Assembly (NCBI GenBank): GCA_026545225.1
Contig: CM048849.1
Location: 15,011,541-15,075,540 of the forward strand
Length of the DNA stretch: 64,000 nucleotides
Origin: Cornus controversa
Taxonomy: Eukaryota > Streptophyta > Magnoliopsida > Cornales > Cornaceae
Direction: 5' to 3'
Shown: positions 25,054 to 36,787 of the stretch, piece after piece
How positions within the stretch are numbered: position 1 is the first letter of the stretch
Layout: each line of letters starts with the position of its first letter
The notes under the pieces: generated by a model
Database searches by the model: none
Seen by the model: only the letters and a program-made list of their open reading frames with translations
Told to the model about the DNA's origin: nothing
Position numbers and translations under genes: made by a program

Positions 25054-27837
25054 AAACTACTTTAAAAATGTTGTTGTCATGCTTGTTTATCAAGCACGAT
25101 TTCTTCTAGGAATTCCACTTTTCGAATCAGAAAGATTCAAACAAAACAGGATGACGATCAGATCCACATACTTATTGTTTCTTTTAGATGTCTAGACGGT
25201 CGAATTTGACAAAAATTAATGTACGATTTTGATTGTGACACAATTTCTCTAGAAATGGGACATTTCGAATCAAAACAACTCAAACAAAACTAGTTTAAAA
25301 TTGTTGTTGTCATGCTCATCTCTTTTGGACGTCCAGACGGTTGAATCTTGCATAAAGCATCATACAGTTGTGATCATGCTCGATTTCTTCTTGGAATTCC
25401 TCTTTTCGAATCATAACGACCCAAACAAAATAGGATGAAGATCGGATCAACAAGCTTGTAGTTTCATTTGGACATCTAGAAGGTCTAATTTGGCAAAAAC
25501 TAACGTACGATTCTGATTGTGGCACGATTTCTCAGAAAATTGAAATTTTTGAATCAAAACAACTCAACGAAACTAGTTTAAAATTATTTTTGTCCTACCC
25601 GTTACTTTTGGATGTCCAGTCAGTCGAATCTGGCACAAAGCACCATACAGTTGTGATCATGTACGATTTCTGTTTGAAATTGCTCTTTTTGAATCAGAAC
25701 GATCCAAACAAAACAGGATGAAGATCGAATCAACATGCTCATTGTTTCTTATGGACGTCTAGACGGTCGAATTTGACAAAAAACAACGTATGATTCTGAT
25801 TGTGGCATGATTTCTTTAGAAACGGGACTTCTCGAATCAAACAACTCAAACAAAACTAGTTTAAAATCATTTTTGCCACGATTGTTTCTTTTAGATGTCC
25901 ATACAGTCGAATCTGGTGCAAAGCACCATATGGTTATGATCATGCACGATTTCTACTAGCAATTTCTCTTTTTGAATTAGGGCGACTCAAAGAAAAGAGG
26001 ATGAAGATCGGATCGATATGCTTGTTATTTCTTTTAGACGAGCAGACGGTCGAATCTAGCTAAAAGTGACGTATGATTCTGATTGTGACACGATTTCTCT
26101 CAGAATGGGACTTTTTGAACCGAAAACAAATAAAAGGAAACTAGTTTAAGGTCGTTAATATCATGCTCGGTATTTCTGCTGGAAGTCTAGATGGTCGAAT
26201 TTGGCACGAAGCACCATATGGTTGTGATCATACCCGAATTCAGCTTGGAATTGCTCTTTTCGAAACATAACGACTAAAAAAAATAGTATGAAGATCGGAT
26301 CGACATGCACGTTATTTCTTTTATACAATAGACGGTCGAATTTGGCAAAATGCAACGTTCAATTCTGATTGTGGCACGATTTATCTCAGAATGCGACTTT
26401 TCTAATCAAAACAACTCAAACAAAACTAGTTTAAAATTATTTTTGGCATGCTCTTTTCTTTTGGATGTCCAGATGGTCGAATGTGGCACAAAGCACCATA
26501 TGATTGTGGTCATGCACGATTTCTGCTATGAATTGCTCTTTTCGAATCAGAATAACTAAAACAAAAGAGGATGAAGATCGGATCGATATGCTCGTTGTTT
26601 CTTTTAGATGTCTAGGGGTAGATGTCTAGACGGTTGAATTTGACAAAAAAATAACGTACGATTCTGATTGTGGCACGATCTCTCTAGAAATGGGACTTTT
26701 TAAATCAAAACAACTCAAACAAAACAAGTTTAAAATCATTGTTGTCATGCTCGTTTCTTTTGGATGTCCAAACGGTTGAATATTGTACAGAGCATCATGC
26801 AGTTGTGATCATGAACGATTTCTACTAGGAATTCCTCTTTTCGAATCAGAATGACCAAAAAAACATAATGAAGATCGGATCAACAAGTTCGTTGTTTCAT
26901 TTCAACATCTAGAAGGTCTAATTTAGTAAAAACCAACGTATGGTTCTGATTGTGGCCCGATTTTTTGAGAAATGAGACTATTCAAATCGAAACAACTCTA
27001 ACAAAACTAGTTTAAAATTATTTTCGCAAAATTCGTTTCTTTTGGATGTCCAGACAGTCGAATTTGGCATAAAGCACCATAAGGTTGTGATCATACACGA
27101 TTTCTGCTCGAAATTGCTCTTTTCGAATCAAACCAACTGTAACCAAAATAGGATGATGATCGAATCGACATGCTCATTGTTCCTTATGGACGTCTAGACT
27201 GTCGAATTTGGCAAAAAATAATGTATGATTTTGATTGTGGCACGATTTCTCTAGAAATGAAACTTTTAGAATCAAAACAACTCAAACAAAACTAATTTAA
27301 AATCATTTTTGCCATACTCATTTCTTTTGATTGTCCAAACAGTCGAATATGGCACAAAGCACCATACGGTTGTGATCATGCACGATTTTTGCTAAGAATT
27401 GCTCTTTTTGAATCAGAACGACTCAAACAAAAGAGGATGAAGATTGTTTCTTTTAGACGTCTAGACGGTCGAATCTAGCAAAAAAAACAACGTATGGTTC
27501 TGATTATGGCATGATTTCTCTAAGAATAAGACTTTTTGAATCAAAACAACTCAAAGGAGACTAGTTTTAAAATCGTTGTTGTCATGTCAGTTGGAAGTCT
27601 AAACGGTCGAATCTGGAACGAATCGCCATATGGTTGTAATCATGCACGATTTCAGCTAGGAATTGCACTTTTTTGAAATATAACGACTCAAACAAAACAG
27701 GATGTAGATCGGATCAACGTGCACATTGTTTCTTTTAGACTATAGACGGTCGAATTTGACAAAACTCAATGTTCAATTATGATTGTGGCGCGATTTCTCT
27801 CAGAATGCGACTTTTCAAATCAAAAAAAACTTAAACG
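25054..27837. repeat. Left HOR unit U9
   Basis: The unit is 2784 bp. It shares the variant atttttgaatcaaaac in L2 (about 25545) with U10. Singleton indels lie near 25566, 25839 and 27143. Confidence 0.96.
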
Positions 27838-28795
27838 AAACTACTTTAAAAATGTTGTTGTCATGCTTGTTTATCAAGCACGATTTCTTCTAGGAATTCC
27901 ACTTTTCGAATCAGAAAGATTCAAACAAAACAGGATGACGATCAGATCCACATACTTATTGTTTCTTTTAGATGTCTAGACGGTCGAAATTTGACAAAAA
28001 TTAATGTACGATTTTGATTGTGACACAATTTCTCTAGAAATGGGACATTTCGAATCAAAACAACTCAAACAAAACTAGTTTAAAATTGTTGTTGTCATGC
28101 TCATCTCTTTTGGACGTCCAGACGGTTGAATCTTGCATAAAGCATCATACAGTTGTGATCATGCTCGATTTCTTCTTGGAATTCCTCTTTTCGAATCATA
28201 ACGACCCAAACAAAATAGGATGAAGATCGGATCAACAAGCTTGTAGTTTCATTTGGACATCTAGAAGGTCTAATTTGGCAAAAACTAACGTACGATTCTG
28301 ATTGTGGCACGATTTCTCAGAAAATTGAAATTTTTGAATCAAAACAACTCAAACGAAACTAGTTTAAAATTATTTTTGTCCTACCCGTTACTTTTGGATG
28401 TCCAGTCAGTCGAATCTGGCACAAAGCACCATACAGTTGTGATCATGTACGATTTCTGTTTGAAATTGCTCTTTTTGAATCAGAACGATCCAAACAAAAC
28501 AGGATGAAGATCGAATCAACATGCTCATTGTTTCTTATGGACGTCTAGACGGTCGAATTTGACAAAAAACAACGTATGATTCTGATTGTGGCATGATTTC
28601 TTTAGAAACGGGACTTCTCGAATCAAAACAACTCAACAAAACTAGTTTAAAATCATTTTTGCCACGATTGTTTCTTTTAGATGTCCATACAGTCGAATCT
28701 GGTGCAAAGCACCATATGGTTATGATCATGCACGATTTCTACTAGCAATTTCTCTTTTTGAATTAGGGCGACTCAAAGAAAAGAGGATGAAGATC
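27838..28795. repeat. Left HOR unit U10 (partial, ends at the gap)
   Basis: The first 958 bp of a unit: L1-L3 and part of L4, ending in the A half at gatgaagatc. It is cut by the N run rather than by a visible biological junction. Confidence 0.95.
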
Positions 28796-29295
28796 NNNNN
28801 NNNNNNNNNNNNNNNNNNNNNNNNNNNNNNNNNNNNNNNNNNNNNNNNNNNNNNNNNNNNNNNNNNNNNNNNNNNNNNNNNNNNNNNNNNNNNNNNNNNN
28901 NNNNNNNNNNNNNNNNNNNNNNNNNNNNNNNNNNNNNNNNNNNNNNNNNNNNNNNNNNNNNNNNNNNNNNNNNNNNNNNNNNNNNNNNNNNNNNNNNNNN
29001 NNNNNNNNNNNNNNNNNNNNNNNNNNNNNNNNNNNNNNNNNNNNNNNNNNNNNNNNNNNNNNNNNNNNNNNNNNNNNNNNNNNNNNNNNNNNNNNNNNNN
29101 NNNNNNNNNNNNNNNNNNNNNNNNNNNNNNNNNNNNNNNNNNNNNNNNNNNNNNNNNNNNNNNNNNNNNNNNNNNNNNNNNNNNNNNNNNNNNNNNNNNN
29201 NNNNNNNNNNNNNNNNNNNNNNNNNNNNNNNNNNNNNNNNNNNNNNNNNNNNNNNNNNNNNNNNNNNNNNNNNNNNNNNNNNNNNNNNNNNNNNN
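28796..29295. other. Assembly gap, exactly 500 N
   Basis: Five hundred consecutive N separate the two HOR types. The round number suggests a fixed-size placeholder, so the true distance and sequence between the arrays are unknown. Open frames drawn across it are artefacts. Confidence 0.98.
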
Positions 29296-29576
29296 AAACT
29301 AGTTCAAAATTGTTGTTGCCTTTCTCATTCCTTTTGGACGCCCAGATGATCGATTCTGGCACGAAGCACCAAACAGTTGTGATCGTTCTCGATTTTTACA
29401 AGTAATTGTTCTTCTCGATTCAGAACGACACAAACAAGATTGGATGAAGATTGGATCGACATGCTCGTCGTTTCTTTTGGATGTGCTGACGTAAGTTGGC
29501 AAAAAGCATTGTACGATTCTGATTGTGGCACGATTTCTCTGGGAATGGGGCTTTTCAAATAAATATAGCTCAAACA
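29296..29576. repeat. Dimer R1 of copy 1 (resembles R5)
   Basis: The dimer is 281 bp with anchor aaactagttcaaaat. It shares with R5 ttgttgcc, ctcatt, cgattctggc, gttgttctt or attgttctt, gattcagaa, and a tggatga block where most dimers have aggatga. Its A half has lost several bases at gtgctgacgtaagttgg. Confidence 0.9.
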
Positions 29577-29863
29577 AGCCTAGTTTTAAATCCTTGATAG
29601 CATGCTAATTGTTTCTATCAGACGTCCAGATGGTTGAATTTCGCACAAAGCACATTACAGTTGTGATCTTGCACGATTTCTACAAGGACTTGATCTTTTC
29701 AAATCAGAACGACTCAAACAAAACAGGATGCAGATCAAATAAACGTGGTCGTCGTTTCTTTCAGGACATTTTGACGGTCTAATTTGGCAAACCGCAACGT
29801 ACAATTCTGATTATGGCACTCTTTCTCTAGGAACGGGGATTTCGAATCGAAACAACTCAAACA
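29577..29863. repeat. Dimer R2 of copy 1
   Basis: The dimer is 287 bp with anchor agcctagttttaaat. It contains tgatcttgcacgatttc and an acttg block, both also found in R6, and ends with tcgaaacaactc like R6. Confidence 0.88.
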
Positions 29864-30151
29864 AAACCAGTTTAAAATTGTTGGTACCGTGCTAATTATT
29901 TCTTTTAGATTTTCAGACGATCGAATTTGGCATAAAGCACCATAAAGTTGTGATCTTACACGATTTTTGCAAGGAGTTGCTCTTTTCGAATAAGAACAAA
30001 TCAAGCAAAACAGGATGAAGATCGAATTGACATGCTTGTTCTTTTGCTTGGGACATCTAGACGGTCGAATTTGGGAAAAAGGAACGGTCGATTTTGATTA
30101 TGACACGATTTCTCTAGGAATGGGTCATTTCGAAACAAAACAGCTGAAACG
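29864..30151. repeat. Dimer R3 of copy 1 (holds the T/C variable site)
   Basis: The dimer is 288 bp. It contains gtgctaattatttc, cagacgatcg and the variable ttgttct[t/c]ttgc at 30043. Its cgtgcta, agacgat and aagaacaa blocks recur in R6. Confidence 0.88.
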
Positions 30152-30383
30152 AAACTAGTTTAAAATCGTTGATAGCATGCTAGTTGTTTCTTTTAGATGT
30201 CCAGAAAGTCAAATTAGGCACAAAGCACCATACGGTTGTGATCGTTCATGATTTCTGAAAAGGAATTGCTCTTTTCGATTCAAAACGTCTTGACCGTCGA
30301 ATTTCGCATAAAGCAACGTATAATTCTAAGTATGGCACGATTTCACAAGGAATGAGACTTTTCAATTCTAAACAACTTAAACA
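30152..30383. repeat. Dimer R4 of copy 1 (A half with 55-bp deletion)
   Basis: The dimer is 232 bp. The A half jumps from cttttcgattcaaa to acgtcttgaccgtcg, losing the actcaaac and aggatgaagatcggatc boxes. R7 carries the same deletion with the same join. The variable extra T lies in its B/A junction (gtgat[t]cgttc). Confidence 0.93.
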
Positions 30384-30666
30384 AAACTACTTTTAAATCG
30401 TTGTTGCCATTCTCATTTCATTTGGTGTCCAGACGGTCGATTCTGGCTCAAAGCACCATACGGTTGTGATCATGTCTGATTTCTGCAAAGAGTTGTTCTT
30501 TTCGATTCAGAATGACTCAAACAAAACTGGATGATGATCGGATCGACCTGCTCGTCGTTTCTTATGGACGTCTTGACGGTCTAATTTGACAAAAAGCAAT
30601 GTACGATTCTGATTATCGCACGATTTCTCTAGGAATGAGGTTTTTCAAATCAAAACAACTCACATT
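30384..30666. repeat. Dimer R5 of copy 1
   Basis: The dimer is 283 bp with anchor aaactacttttaaat. It resembles R1 and follows R4 just as R1 follows R7. Confidence 0.88.
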
Positions 30667-30937
30667 AAAAATGTTTAAAATCATTGATATCGTGCTACTT
30701 GTTTCCATTAGATGTCTAGACGATAGAATCTGGCACTAATCACCATGCGGTTGCGGTCTTGCACGATTTCCGCGTGAACTTGCTCATTTTGAATCAGAAC
30801 AAGTCAAACAAAACAGGAGGAGGAGTCGTTTCTTCTGGAAGTCCTGGCGGTCCGATTTGGCAAAAACCAACGAACGATGTTGATTATGGCACGACCTCTC
30901 TAGGAATGGGGCTTTTTGAATCGAAACAACTCGAACA
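30667..30937. repeat. Dimer R6 of copy 1 (A half with about 17-bp deletion)
   Basis: The dimer is 271 bp with a changed anchor, aaaaatgtttaaaat. The A half reads aggaggaggagtcgtttc, missing the cggatcgacatgct region. It mixes features of R2 and R3, as a fusion of the two would. It is the most GC-rich dimer of the unit. Confidence 0.85.
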
Positions 30938-31168
30938 AAACTAGTTTAAAATCGTTGATAGCATGGCAATAGTGTCTTTTAGATGTCTAGACGGTCGAAT
31001 TTGGCACAAACCACCCAACGGTTGTGATCATTCATGATTTCTACATGGAATTGCTCTTTTCGATTCAGGACGTCTTGACGGTCGAATTTGGCATAAAGCA
31101 ACGTATAGTTCTTACTAAGAAACGATTTCACTAGGAATGGGACTTTTCGAATCAAAACAACTCAACCA
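30938..31168. repeat. Dimer R7 of copy 1 (A half with 55-bp deletion)
   Basis: The dimer is 231 bp. It shares with R4 ttgatagcatg, gttcatgattt or attcatgattt, cttttcgattca, the deletion join acgtcttgac, cgcataaagcaacgtat or ggcataaagcaacgtat, and acgatttcac. Confidence 0.92.
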
Positions 31169-33041
31169 AAACTAGTTCAAAATTGTTGTTGCCTTTCTCA
31201 TTCCTTTTGGACGCCCAGATGATCGATTCTGGCACGAAGCACCAAACAGTTGTGATCGTTCTCGATTTTTACAAGTAATTGTTCTTCTCGATTCAGAACG
31301 ACACAAACAAGATTGGATGAAGATTGGATCGACATGCTCGTCGTTTCTTTTGGATGTGCTGACGTAAGTTGGCAAAAAGCATTGTACGATTCTGATTGTG
31401 GCACGATTTCTCTGGGAATGGGGCTTTTCAAATAAATATAGCTCAAACAAGCCTAGTTTTAAATCCTTGATAGCATGCTAATTGTTTCTATCAGACGTCC
31501 AGATGGTTGAATTTCGCACAAAGCACATTACAGTTGTGATCTTGCACGATTTCTACAAGGACTTGATCTTTTCAAATCAGAACGACTCAAACAAAACAGG
31601 ATGCAGATCAAATAAACGTGGTCGTCGTTTCTTTCAGGACATTTTGACGGTCTAATTTGGCAAACCGCAACGTACAATTCTGATTATGGCACTCTTTCTC
31701 TAGGAACGGGGATTTCGAATCGAAACAACTCAAACAAAACCAGTTTAAAATTGTTGGTACCGTGCTAATTATTTCTTTTAGATTTTCAGACGATCGAATT
31801 TGGCATAAAGCACCATAAAGTTGTGATCTTACACGATTTTTGCAAGGAGTTGCTCTTTTCGAATAAGAACAAATCAAGCAAAACAGGATGAAGATCGAAT
31901 TGACATGCTTGTTCTTTTGCTTGGGACATCTAGACGGTCGAATTTGGGAAAAAGGAACGGTCGATTTTGATTATGACACGATTTCTCTAGGAATGGGTCA
32001 TTTCGAAACAAAACAGCTGAAACGAAACTAGTTTAAAATCGTTGATAGCATGCTAGTTGTTTCTTTTAGATGTCCAGAAAGTCAAATTAGGCACAAAGCA
32101 CCATACGGTTGTGATCGTTCATGATTTCTGAAAAGGAATTGCTCTTTTCGATTCAAAACGTCTTGACCGTCGAATTTCGCATAAAGCAACGTATAATTCT
32201 AAGTATGGCACGATTTCACAAGGAATGAGACTTTTCAATTCTAAACAACTTAAACAAAACTACTTTTAAATCGTTGTTGCCATTCTCATTTCATTTGGTG
32301 TCCAGACGGTCGATTCTGGCTCAAAGCACCATACGGTTGTGATCATGTCTGATTTCTGCAAAGAGTTGTTCTTTTCGATTCAGAATGACTCAAACAAAAC
32401 TGGATGATGATCGGATCGACCTGCTCGTCGTTTCTTATGGACGTCTTGACGGTCTAATTTGACAAAAAGCAATGTACGATTCTGATTATCGCACGATTTC
32501 TCTAGGAATGAGGTTTTTCAAATCAAAACAACTCACATTAAAAATGTTTAAAATCATTGATATCGTGCTACTTGTTTCCATTAGATGTCTAGACGATAGA
32601 ATCTGGCACTAATCACCATGCGGTTGCGGTCTTGCACGATTTCCGCGTGAACTTGCTCATTTTGAATCAGAACAAGTCAAACAAAACAGGAGGAGGAGTC
32701 GTTTCTTCTGGAAGTCCTGGCGGTCCGATTTGGCAAAAACCAACGAACGATGTTGATTATGGCACGACCTCTCTAGGAATGGGGCTTTTTGAATCGAAAC
32801 AACTCGAACAAAACTAGTTTAAAATCGTTGATAGCATGGCAATAGTGTCTTTTAGATGTCTAGACGGTCGAATTTGGCACAAACCACCCAACGGTTGTGA
32901 TCATTCATGATTTCTACATGGAATTGCTCTTTTCGATTCAGGACGTCTTGACGGTCGAATTTGGCATAAAGCAACGTATAGTTCTTACTAAGAAACGATT
33001 TCACTAGGAATGGGACTTTTCGAATCAAAACAACTCAACCA
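31169..33041. repeat. Right HOR copy 2
   Basis: The copy is 1873 bp, haplotype T without the extra base. No private change was noticed. Confidence 0.97.
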
Positions 33042-34914
33042 AAACTAGTTCAAAATTGTTGTTGCCTTTCTCATTCCTTTTGGACGCCCAGATGATCGAT
33101 TCTGGCACGAAGCACCAAACAGTTGTGATCGTTCTCGATTTTTACAAGTAATTGTTCTTCTCGATTCAGAACGACACAAACAAGATTGGATGAAGATTGG
33201 ATCGACATGCTCGTCGTTTCTTTTGGATGTGCTGACGTAAGTTGGCAAAAAGCATTGTACGATTCTGATTGTGGCACGATTTCTCTGGGAATGGGGCTTT
33301 TCAAATAAATATAGCTCAAACAAGCCTAGTTTTAAATCCTTGATAGCATGCTAATTGTTTCTATCAGACGTCCAGATGGTTGAATTTCGCACAAAGCACA
33401 TTACAGTTGTGATCTTGCACGATTTCTACAAGGACTTGATCTTTTCAAATCAGAACGACTCAAACAAAACAGGATGCAGATCAAATAAACGTGGTCGTCG
33501 TTTCTTTCAGGACATTTTGACGGTCTAATTTGGCAAACCGCAACGTACAATTCTGATTATGGCACTCTTTCTCTAGGAACGGGGATTTCGAATCGAAACA
33601 ACTCAAACAAAACCAGTTTAAAATTGTTGGTACCGTGCTAATTATTTCTTTTAGATTTTCAGACGATCGAATTTGGCATAAAGCACCATAAAGTTGTGAT
33701 CTTACACGATTTTTGCAAGGAGTTGCTCTTTTCGAATAAGAACAAATCAAGCAAAACAGGATGAAGATCGAATTGACATGCTTGTTCTTTTGCTTGGGAC
33801 ATCTAGACGGTCGAATTTGGGAAAAAGGAACGGTCGATTTTGATTATGACACGATTTCTCTAGGAATGGGTCATTTCGAAACAAAACAGCTGAAACGAAA
33901 CTAGTTTAAAATCGTTGATAGCATGCTAGTTGTTTCTTTTAGATGTCCAGAAAGTCAAATTAGGCACAAAGCACCATACGGTTGTGATCGTTCATGATTT
34001 CTGAAAAGGAATTGCTCTTTTCGATTCAAAACGTCTTGACCGTCGAATTTCGCATAAAGCAACGTATAATTCTAAGTATGGCACGATTTCACAAGGAATG
34101 AGACTTTTCAATTCTAAACAACTTAAACAAAACTACTTTTAAATCGTTGTTGCCATTCTCATTTCATTTGGTGTCCAGACGGTCGATTCTGGCTCAAAGC
34201 ACCATACGGTTGTGATCATGTCTGATTTCTGCAAAGAGTTGTTCTTTTCGATTCAGAATGACTCAAACAAAACTGGATGATGATCGGATCGACCTGCTCG
34301 TCGTTTCTTATGGACGTCTTGACGGTCTAATTTGACAAAAAGCAATGTACGATTCTGATTATCGCACGATTTCTCTAGGAATGAGGTTTTTCAAATCAAA
34401 ACAACTCACATTAAAAATGTTTAAAATCATTGATATCGTGCTACTTGTTTCCATTAGATGTCTAGACGATAGAATCTGGCACTAATCACCATGCGGTTGC
34501 GGTCTTGCACGATTTCCGCGTGAACTTGCTCATTTTGAATCAGAACAAGTCAAACAAAACAGGAGGAGGAGTCGTTTCTTCTGGAAGTCCTGGCGGTCCG
34601 ATTTGGCAAAAACCAACGAACGATGTTGATTATGGCACGACCTCTCTAGGAATGGGGCTTTTTGAATCGAAACAACTCGAACAAAACTAGTTTAAAATCG
34701 TTGATAGCATGGCAATAGTGTCTTTTAGATGTCTAGACGGTCGAATTTGGCACAAACCACCCAACGGTTGTGATCATTCATGATTTCTACATGGAATTGC
34801 TCTTTTCGATTCAGGACGTCTTGACGGTCGAATTTGGCATAAAGCAACGTATAGTTCTTACTAAGAAACGATTTCACTAGGAATGGGACTTTTCGAATCA
34901 AAACAACTCAACCA
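33042..34914. repeat. Right HOR copy 3
   Basis: The copy is 1873 bp, haplotype T without the extra base. Confidence 0.97.
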
Positions 34915-36787
34915 AAACTAGTTCAAAATTGTTGTTGCCTTTCTCATTCCTTTTGGACGCCCAGATGATCGATTCTGGCACGAAGCACCAAACAGTTGTG
35001 ATCGTTCTCGATTTTTACAAGTAATTGTTCTTCTCGATTCAGAACGACACAAACAAGATTGGATGAAGATTGGATCGACATGCTCGTCGTTTCTTTTGGA
35101 TGTGCTGACGTAAGTTGGCAAAAAGCATTGTACGATTCTGATTGTGGCACGATTTCTCTGGGAATGGGGCTTTTCAAATAAATATAGCTCAAACAAGCCT
35201 AGTTTTAAATCCTTGATAGCATGCTAATTGTTTCTATCAGACGTCCAGATGGTTGAATTTCGCACAAAGCACATTACAGTTGTGATCTTGCACGATTTCT
35301 ACAAGGACTTGATCTTTTCAAATCAGAACGACTCAAACAAAACAGGATGCAGATCAAATAAACGTGGTCGTCGTTTCTTTCAGGACATTTTGACGGTCTA
35401 ATTTGGCAAACCGCAACGTACAATTCTGATTATGGCACTCTTTCTCTAGGAACGGGGATTTCGAATCGAAACAACTCAAACAAAACCAGTTTAAAATTGT
35501 TGGTACCGTGCTAATTATTTCTTTTAGATTTTCAGACGATCGAATTTGGCATAAAGCACCATAAAGTTGTGATCTTACACGATTTTTGCAAGGAGTTGCT
35601 CTTTTCGAATAAGAACAAATCAAGCAAAACAGGATGAAGATCGAATTGACATGCTTGTTCTTTTGCTTGGGACATCTAGACGGTCGAATTTGGGAAAAAG
35701 GAACGGTCGATTTTGATTATGACACGATTTCTCTAGGAATGGGTCATTTCGAAACAAAACAGCTGAAACGAAACTAGTTTAAAATCGTTGATAGCATGCT
35801 AGTTGTTTCTTTTAGATGTCCAGAAAGTCAAATTAGGCACAAAGCACCATACGGTTGTGATCGTTCATGATTTCTGAAAAGGAATTGCTCTTTTCGATTC
35901 AAAACGTCTTGACCGTCGAATTTCGCATAAAGCAACGTATAATTCTAAGTATGGCACGATTTCACAAGGAATGAGACTTTTCAATTCTAAACAACTTAAA
36001 CAAAACTACTTTTAAATCGTTGTTGCCATTCTCATTTCATTTGGTGTCCAGACGGTCGATTCTGGCTCAAAGCACCATACGGTTGTGATCATGTCTGATT
36101 TCTGCAAAGAGTTGTTCTTTTCGATTCAGAATGACTCAAACAAAACTGGATGATGATCGGATCGACCTGCTCGTCGTTTCTTATGGACGTCTTGACGGTC
36201 TAATTTGACAAAAAGCAATGTACGATTCTGATTATCGCACGATTTCTCTAGGAATGAGGTTTTTCAAATCAAAACAACTCACATTAAAAATGTTTAAAAT
36301 CATTGATATCGTGCTACTTGTTTCCATTAGATGTCTAGACGATAGAATCTGGCACTAATCACCATGCGGTTGCGGTCTTGCACGATTTCCGCGTGAACTT
36401 GCTCATTTTGAATCAGAACAAGTCAAACAAAACAGGAGGAGGAGTCGTTTCTTCTGGAAGTCCTGGCGGTCCGATTTGGCAAAAACCAACGAACGATGTT
36501 GATTATGGCACGACCTCTCTAGGAATGGGGCTTTTTGAATCGAAACAACTCGAACAAAACTAGTTTAAAATCGTTGATAGCATGGCAATAGTGTCTTTTA
36601 GATGTCTAGACGGTCGAATTTGGCACAAACCACCCAACGGTTGTGATCATTCATGATTTCTACATGGAATTGCTCTTTTCGATTCAGGACGTCTTGACGG
36701 TCGAATTTGGCATAAAGCAACGTATAGTTCTTACTAAGAAACGATTTCACTAGGAATGGGACTTTTCGAATCAAAACAACTCAACCA
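34915..36787. repeat. Right HOR copy 4
   Basis: The copy is 1873 bp, haplotype T without the extra base. It is the last of the first T block. Confidence 0.97.

Larger units (their letters stand above)
1..28795. repeat. Left satellite array, 10-dimer HOR of about 2.78 kb
   Basis: The stretch is a head-to-tail satellite broken only by the solo LTR at 1259-2862. The dimer anchor aaactagtttaaaat and its variants recur about every 284 bp. A recognisable order of ten dimer types recurs with unit starts at 2864 (after the LTR), 5617, 8378, 11144, 13925, 16707, 19490, 22272, 25054 and 27838, giving periods of 2753, 2761, 2766, 2781, 2782, 2783, 2782, 2782 and 2784. All monomers lie in the same orientation. 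No gene, RNA gene or regulatory site is recognisable between the repeats. Short open frames of 60-98 codons recur at the HOR period and change freely between diverged units, so they are read as by-products. A centromeric or other heterochromatic role is inference. Confidence 0.97.
29296..31168. repeat. Right HOR copy 1 (reference for the dimer map)
   Basis: The copy is 1873 bp. Dimer lengths are 281, 287, 288, 232, 283, 271 and 231. The shared variable site at 30043 is T, and there is no extra T in gtgatcgttc near 30241. Confidence 0.97.

Noticed and set aside
168-28729. Short frames of 60-98 codons in the left array with similar peptide words on both strands
   Set aside because: Similar words come from the same satellite boxes in several frames and dimers. 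Starts, lengths and frames shift freely between units, so there is no sign of coding constraint.
28763-29362. Long open frames (199 and 171 codons) across the N run
   Set aside because: Nearly all of their residues are unknown bases in the assembly gap.
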